A stretch of DNA of 7,904 nt, taken from JACCXJ01 sp052387115. Its GTDB lineage: Bacteria; Pseudomonadota; Gammaproteobacteria; JACCXJ01. A program made the translations under genes and the position numbers. This document shows positions 5,011-7,904 of this stretch, in pieces. Position 1 is the first letter of the stretch. Each line of letters begins with the position of its first letter. The DNA is taken from positions 1 through 7,904 of the forward strand of contig JBQTJM010000139.1 in NCBI GenBank assembly GCA_052387115.1, read 5' to 3'. Below the pieces are notes generated by a model. The model saw nothing but the letters and a program-made list of their open reading frames with translations. It made no database searches and had not been told where the DNA came from.

Positions 5011-7904
5011 ATGGCAACACTGACAGAAATCGATTACGAGCCCGGCCGCTTCGACGAAGGGCAGGCTACGGCGCCGGCCGGGGCCACGCCGACGCCCAGG
5101 CTCGTGCCCGTCGATTACGAGCCGGAGCCGTATCACGGCGCGGTGCCGGATCGCGATCAGGGCGTGGTGCTGCCCTCCATCAAGCGCACGGCCGGGCATT
5201 TCGTGGAGAGCGTTGGGACGACCCTCGAGGACATCACGGGGGAGAATGCCGTCACCCGCGGCTTGCAGGATTTCGGGGGCGGGGTGGTCCGCGACAATCC
5301 GTCCCAGATCCAATCGTTCGGGGATGTCCTGGACAAGCCGGGGACGGCGATCAAAGAAGCCATCGCCGAGCAGGTGCCGCAGCTCGGGCTTGCCTACGGC
5401 GGGGCGGCGGGGGGCGCGGCGCTTGGCTCGTTGCTCGGGCCAGCGGGCGCGGCGGTCGGGGGGATCATCGGCGGCCTCTTGCCGATCGGCGTCCAGGAGT
5501 ACGGCGAGATCCGTCACAACCAGAAGGAGACGGGTAGGGAGGACATCCCCCTCGCCCTCGCCGGGGCGGCCGGGGCCACGGCCCTGGAGCGGCTCGGGCT
5601 GGAAGGCGCCGCGAGTCAGGCCGGACGGAAGGGCATCAAGGCGTTGCTCGGCGAGGTCCCGGAAGGGGCGAACAGGCTCACACACGCCGCGAAGCAGGCA
5701 TTGAAGATCGGGATCATCGAGGGGCCGGTTACCGAGATCCCGCAGACGATCATCGAGCGCGGCGCCGGCGGCAAGGAAGTCGCGACACCCGAGGCCCTCG
5801 ACGAGTACGGCGTAGCGGGCGCCAAGGGGTTTCTCGGTGGCGGGGCGATCAAGGGCGCCCTCACGCTCGCTGCGCCACGGGCGGAAGGGCAGCCGAACCC
5901 GGCCGCGGCCGGGGACCCCAACGCCAGCGCTCCGCCGGGCGCACCCGGGGCCCCTCCCGCTCCCCCTTCGCAAGGGGGAGAGCAGGCAGGCGGTGAGGTC
6001 GGCTTGGGGGATCTCGACCAGGCGCAGCGGCGGCACTTGCGCGACATCCTCGGAGAGGGTTTGCCGGCGCCAGGATTACCCCCTCCGGCTCCCCCTTCCC
6101 AAGGGGGAGGGCCCGCTTCCCCCCCTCCCCTGTCGGACGGGGGAGGGCAGGGTGGGGGGCCGAAGTCCCTCCGCGAACAGATGGCCGAGCGCGCCCGGGC
6201 GGACATCGCCTCTGACCAGGCGCGGTTCGCCGAGCTCGCCGCCCGCGGGCCGCTGTCACGCGCGGCGGGCCTCGTCGCCCCTCCGGTTGACAATCCGGTT
6301 GACGCTCCGACGCTACCCCCACTCAACCCTCCCCCTTCGCAAGGGGGAGCGCAGGGAGGGGGCGCCGCCCCCGCCCAAGCCGACTTGCTGTCGGCCGCCG
6401 CGGCGCCGACGTTGGGGACGGGCGATGCCCTACCGGCTGCCCAGGCCGGGATTTCTGCTTCTGGGTCCGGCGAGGAGTCCTTTGATGTCACTCACGCCTC
6501 CGACCGTGCCTATACCGATCCGCGCTACCGCGACATCCGCGCAGCCTGGGGTGCTTCACACATCGCCACGGGTCGCGATGGCGTGCCTACCCGATTCCAG
6601 CACGACTATTTCGCCGATTGGCATGACGGCGGCGGGGTATCCACCGACCTGGGAGGGCAATACGACGCCCATGGCATAGCCAAGCGGAATCCCTTGGGGG
6701 CGCTATTGAACCTCCTGGAGCACGGCGTCCATCGCGGCCGGCGCTTCGACACCGCGCCGCTCGTCACGCAGGCCGGGGCTTCGGCCGGTCTCGGGACCGG
6801 GAACGGGGCCTACAAGGATGGCCCCTTCATCGTCCTGGGCCAGCGCGGTTCCCCCATCAGGGAATCAGGGATTGCCACCGTCCTCGTGGCCGATTCCGTG
6901 GCGCAAACCATTCCCGGATTGCAAGCCGCTTTTCCCAACACCGAGTTTGTCCGGTATAGCGAAGCGCAAAACACGCTGGCGCGACAAGCTGAGGGACCGG
7001 CGCCAAGCGATGCCTCTACCTCCGGGGTACCCAGTACCCCCATCGACCAGGCGGCGGTGACAGCGCCGGTGGTGGGTCCAGACGGCGGGACGGTGGCCGC
7101 CGCGCAGGCCCCGCCGCCCACCGCTGGCGGGACCGCTGCCCCACAGACCCCGGCCGATGCCGGGGTTTCTGCTTCTGGGCCACCCGCGAGACCGGTCACA
7201 CCGATTGACCAGGCGGCCCATGCGGCGGCCACCTCGCCGCTAAACGACCTCCCGGAGCCGACCGAGGGACAGCAAAAGGCCGGGAACTACCAGAAAGGCC
7301 ATGTCCGCTACGCCGGCCTCGATATCTCCATCGAGAACTCCAAGGGCTCGACGCGCTCGGGCGCGGATGCCAAGGGCAAGCCGTGGGAGGTGGAGATGTC
7401 GGGCCACTACGGCTACATCAAGCGCACGAAGGGCAAGGACGGAGAGCAGGTGGATGTCTACCTCGCGAGCGATCGGGAGGACACACCGGCCTTCGTCGTC
7501 GACCAGGCCGATCCGAAGACCGGACGCTTCGACGAGCACAAGGTCGTGCTCGGTGCCGCGACCCGCGAGGAGGCCGAGGCCCTCTACGACGCGCACTTCT
7601 CGGACGGTTCGGGGCCTTCCCGGCGGCAGGCGACCACCGAGCTGCCGATCGACGACTTCAAGGCGTGGCTCAAGGAGGGGAACACCAAGAAACCGTTTGC
7701 TCAACAGCCGCAGGAGCGCGCTTTAGACAGCCGTCCTCCGTTGCAAGGCGGAAGACCCCCTCCAACTCCCCCTTCGCAAAGGGGAGAGTTAACTCCCTCT
7801 TCTCCTCCCCCTTACGAAGGGGGAGGCCAGGGTGGGGGTGCGGGCCTCGCAAATCGGAACCCTCAGATCAAATCTGCAAGGCGTCCCGCCGAAGACGCTG
7901 ATGG
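5011..7904 (+). CDS. Giant modular phage polyvalent-type protein with pyrophosphatase domain, 3' end beyond window
   Basis: One frame runs without a stop from ATG 5011 to the right edge (964 complete codons). AAGGA at 5003-5007 precedes the start with short 3-nt spacing, and an in-frame TGA at 4972-4974 brackets it. Residues 1-60 hold two copies of a DYEP motif (9-12, 35-38). Residues about 123-167 are a Gly/Ala-rich, glycine-zipper-like hydrophobic segment (GGAAGGAALGSLLGPAGAAV within it). Residues 168-310 are helical, 311-455 a linker carrying palindromic repeats, 487-650 an unrecognised globular region, 651-750 a Pro/Ala linker, and 751-890 an InPase-type domain (GHYGYIKRTKGKDGEQVDVY, then FVVDQADPKTGRFDEHKVVL, ending DDFKAWL). 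More repeats follow at 915-945. Polyvalent proteins of phages and conjugative elements combine such domains and are thought to be delivered with the DNA to counter host defence; that role is inferred here. The family-I pyrophosphatase metal motif DxDPxD is altered to D810-G-E-Q-V-D815. Confidence 0.88.
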   Translation, partial: MATLTEIDYEPGRFDEGQATAPAGATPTPRLVPVDYEPEPYHGAVPDRDQGVVLPSIKRTAGHFVESVGTTLEDITGENAVTRGLQDFGGGVVRDNPSQIQSFGDVLDKPGTAIKEAIAEQVPQLGLAYGGAAGGAALGSLLGPAGAAVGGIIGGLLPIGVQEYGEIRHNQKETGREDIPLALAGAAGATALERLGLEGAASQAGRKGIKALLGEVPEGANRLTHAAKQALKIGIIEGPVTEIPQTIIERGAGGKEVATPEALDEYGVAGAKGFLGGGAIKGALTLAAPRAEGQPNPAAAGDPNASAPPGAPGAPPAPPSQGGEQAGGEVGLGDLDQAQRRHLRDILGEGLPAPGLPPPAPPSQGGGPASPPPLSDGGGQGGGPKSLREQMAERARADIASDQARFAELAARGPLSRAAGLVAPPVDNPVDAPTLPPLNPPPSQGGAQGGGAAPAQADLLSAAAAPTLGTGDALPAAQAGISASGSGEESFDVTHASDRAYTDPRYRDIRAAWGASHIATGRDGVPTRFQHDYFADWHDGGGVSTDLGGQYDAHGIAKRNPLGALLNLLEHGVHRGRRFDTAPLVTQAGASAGLGTGNGAYKDGPFIVLGQRGSPIRESGIATVLVADSVAQTIPGLQAAFPNTEFVRYSEAQNTLARQAEGPAPSDASTSGVPSTPIDQAAVTAPVVGPDGGTVAAAQAPPPTAGGTAAPQTPADAGVSASGPPARPVTPIDQAAHAAATSPLNDLPEPTEGQQKAGNYQKGHVRYAGLDISIENSKGSTRSGADAKGKPWEVEMSGHYGYIKRTKGKDGEQVDVYLASDREDTPAFVVDQADPKTGRFDEHKVVLGAATREEAEALYDAHFSDGSGPSRRQATTELPIDDFKAWLKEGNTKKPFAQQPQERALDSRPPLQGGRPPPTPPSQRGELTPSSPPPYEGGGQGGGAGLANRNPQIKSARRPAEDAD
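5951..5990. repeat. GC-rich palindromic unit, copy 1, inside the giant gene
   Basis: The perfect 9-bp arms CTCCCCCTT and AAGGGGGAG flank a 3-nt loop CGC (5960-5980). Degenerate C-rich (CCCCTCCCG) and G-rich (GCAGGCAGG) outer flanks surround them. It is translated as PPAPPSQGGEQAGG, residues about 315-328. Confidence 0.85.
6079..6112. repeat. GC-rich palindromic unit, copy 2
   Basis: Arms CTCCCCCTT / AAGGGGGAG with loop CCC at 6089-6109, preceded by the left outer arm CCCCCTCC. It is translated as PPPAPPSQGGG in the same repeat frame as copy 1. Copy 3 starts within 10 bp. Confidence 0.85.
6119..6159. repeat. GC-rich palindromic unit, copy 3 (variant core)
   Basis: The left half CCCCCCCTCCCCTGTC faces the right half GGACGGGGGAGGG, followed by the outer arm CAGGGTGGGGG, forming a long imperfect stem. 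The core differs from the other copies (TGTCGGAC instead of TTCGCAA). It is translated as PPPLSDGGGQGGG. Confidence 0.75.
6315..6362. repeat. GC-rich palindromic unit, copy 4
   Basis: A perfect core at 6329-6349 (9-bp arms, loop CGC), nested in outer arms ACCCCCACTCAACC on the left and GCAGGGAGGGGG on the right. It is translated as PPLNPPPSQGGAQGGG. Confidence 0.85.
6445..6465. repeat. 21-bp direct repeat, first copy (AGISASG)
   Basis: This 21-bp stretch encodes AGISASG and recurs at 7159-7179 with a single A-to-G difference. Its T-ending codons (TTT/TCT/GCT/TCT pattern) stand out from the C/G-ending codons around it. It lies at the border of the unrecognised domain. Confidence 0.55.
7159..7179. 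repeat. 21-bp direct repeat, second copy (AGVSASG)
   Basis: This matches 6445-6465 at 20 of 21 bases and encodes AGVSASG in the linker before the pyrophosphatase domain. A nearby protein-level repeat TPIDQAA occurs at 7036-7056 and 7198-7218. Confidence 0.55.
7755..7790. repeat. GC-rich palindromic unit, copy 5
   Basis: The core at 7766-7786 has arms CTCCCCCTT and AAAGGGGAG (one mismatch) around loop CGC, preceded by the outer arm ACCCCCTCC. It is translated as PPPTPPSQRGE. Just downstream the 10-bp palindrome GAGTTAACTC (7786-7795) separates it from copy 6. Confidence 0.8.
7804..7838. repeat. GC-rich palindromic unit, copy 6
   Basis: Perfect arms CTCCCCCTT / AAGGGGGAG with loop ACG (7805-7825), followed by the right outer arm CCAGGGTGGGGG. 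It is translated as PPPYEGGGQGGG. Confidence 0.85.

Noticed and set aside
4978..6036. 352-aa minus-strand ORF opposite the giant gene
   Set aside because: Its composition is that of an antisense shadow of a GC-rich gene. The plus frame continues through it with clear domain motifs and bracketing stops.
5616..6491. 291-aa minus-strand ORF rich in Pro/Gly/Ala
   Set aside because: It exists because the palindromic repeats are open in most frames; it has no start signal or recognisable fold and is antisense to the giant gene.
7240..7704. 154-aa minus-strand ORF
   Set aside because: It is the antisense of the pyrophosphatase-like domain, whose plus-strand motifs are unmistakable.
5951..7838. Possible CRISPR array from repeated palindromic units
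   Set aside because: Spacing is irregular (tens to more than a thousand bases), units vary in core and flanks, and everything is translated within one reading frame.

Overview
The window looks like a high-GC gammaproteobacterium whose chromosome is interrupted by an integrated phage-type element. The chromosomal part is the left end: a yccA-like Bax-inhibitor-1 gene (1-656, minus, cut by the window edge) next to a complete tRNA-Ser(UGA) (937-1024, plus). The same yccA-serT pair is adjacent in Escherichia coli, so this is probably ancestral order and the tRNA 3' end is the likely attachment site. Twenty bases after the encoded CCA begins everything that looks acquired.

Region 1025-3050 is a compact minus-strand block reading towards the tRNA. 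It holds, in order of transcription, an ORF remnant, a 52-aa protein, a 126-aa cysteine-containing protein, a 43-aa zinc-ribbon protein, a 49-aa excisionase-type helix-turn-helix protein and a tyrosine integrase. Three successive stop/start overlaps (two ATGA, one 8-nt) argue that the small genes are real although most are very short. The integrase is broken by a 4-bp tandem duplication (CTAG twice, 1482-1489). Removing one copy restores a 327-aa reading frame with all catalytic residues.

Region 3017-7904 holds two plus-strand genes of phage type separated by minus-strand toxin-antitoxin genes. The first (3017-4180) has no convincing start and may be 5'-truncated. The first ORF of the minus-strand block also lacks a start at the same place, so 3010-3070 may be a deletion junction. 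Next come a C-terminally shortened, toxinless Phd/VapB-type antitoxin (4185-4376) and a complete PemK/MazF toxin with a ribbon-helix-helix antitoxin (4428-4981). From 5011 to the right edge runs one uninterrupted frame of at least 964 codons: a large modular protein with a glycine-rich membrane-like segment, an unrecognised globular region and a family-I-like inorganic pyrophosphatase domain of the kind found in phage 'polyvalent' proteins.

The most unusual feature is that this large gene carries six GC-rich palindromic units (inner arms CTCCCCCTT / AAGGGGGAG or a variant). All are in the same orientation and the same reading frame, and all lie in linkers between predicted domains. They look like a dispersed palindromic element that has colonised coding sequence, comparable in behaviour to Rickettsia palindromic elements.
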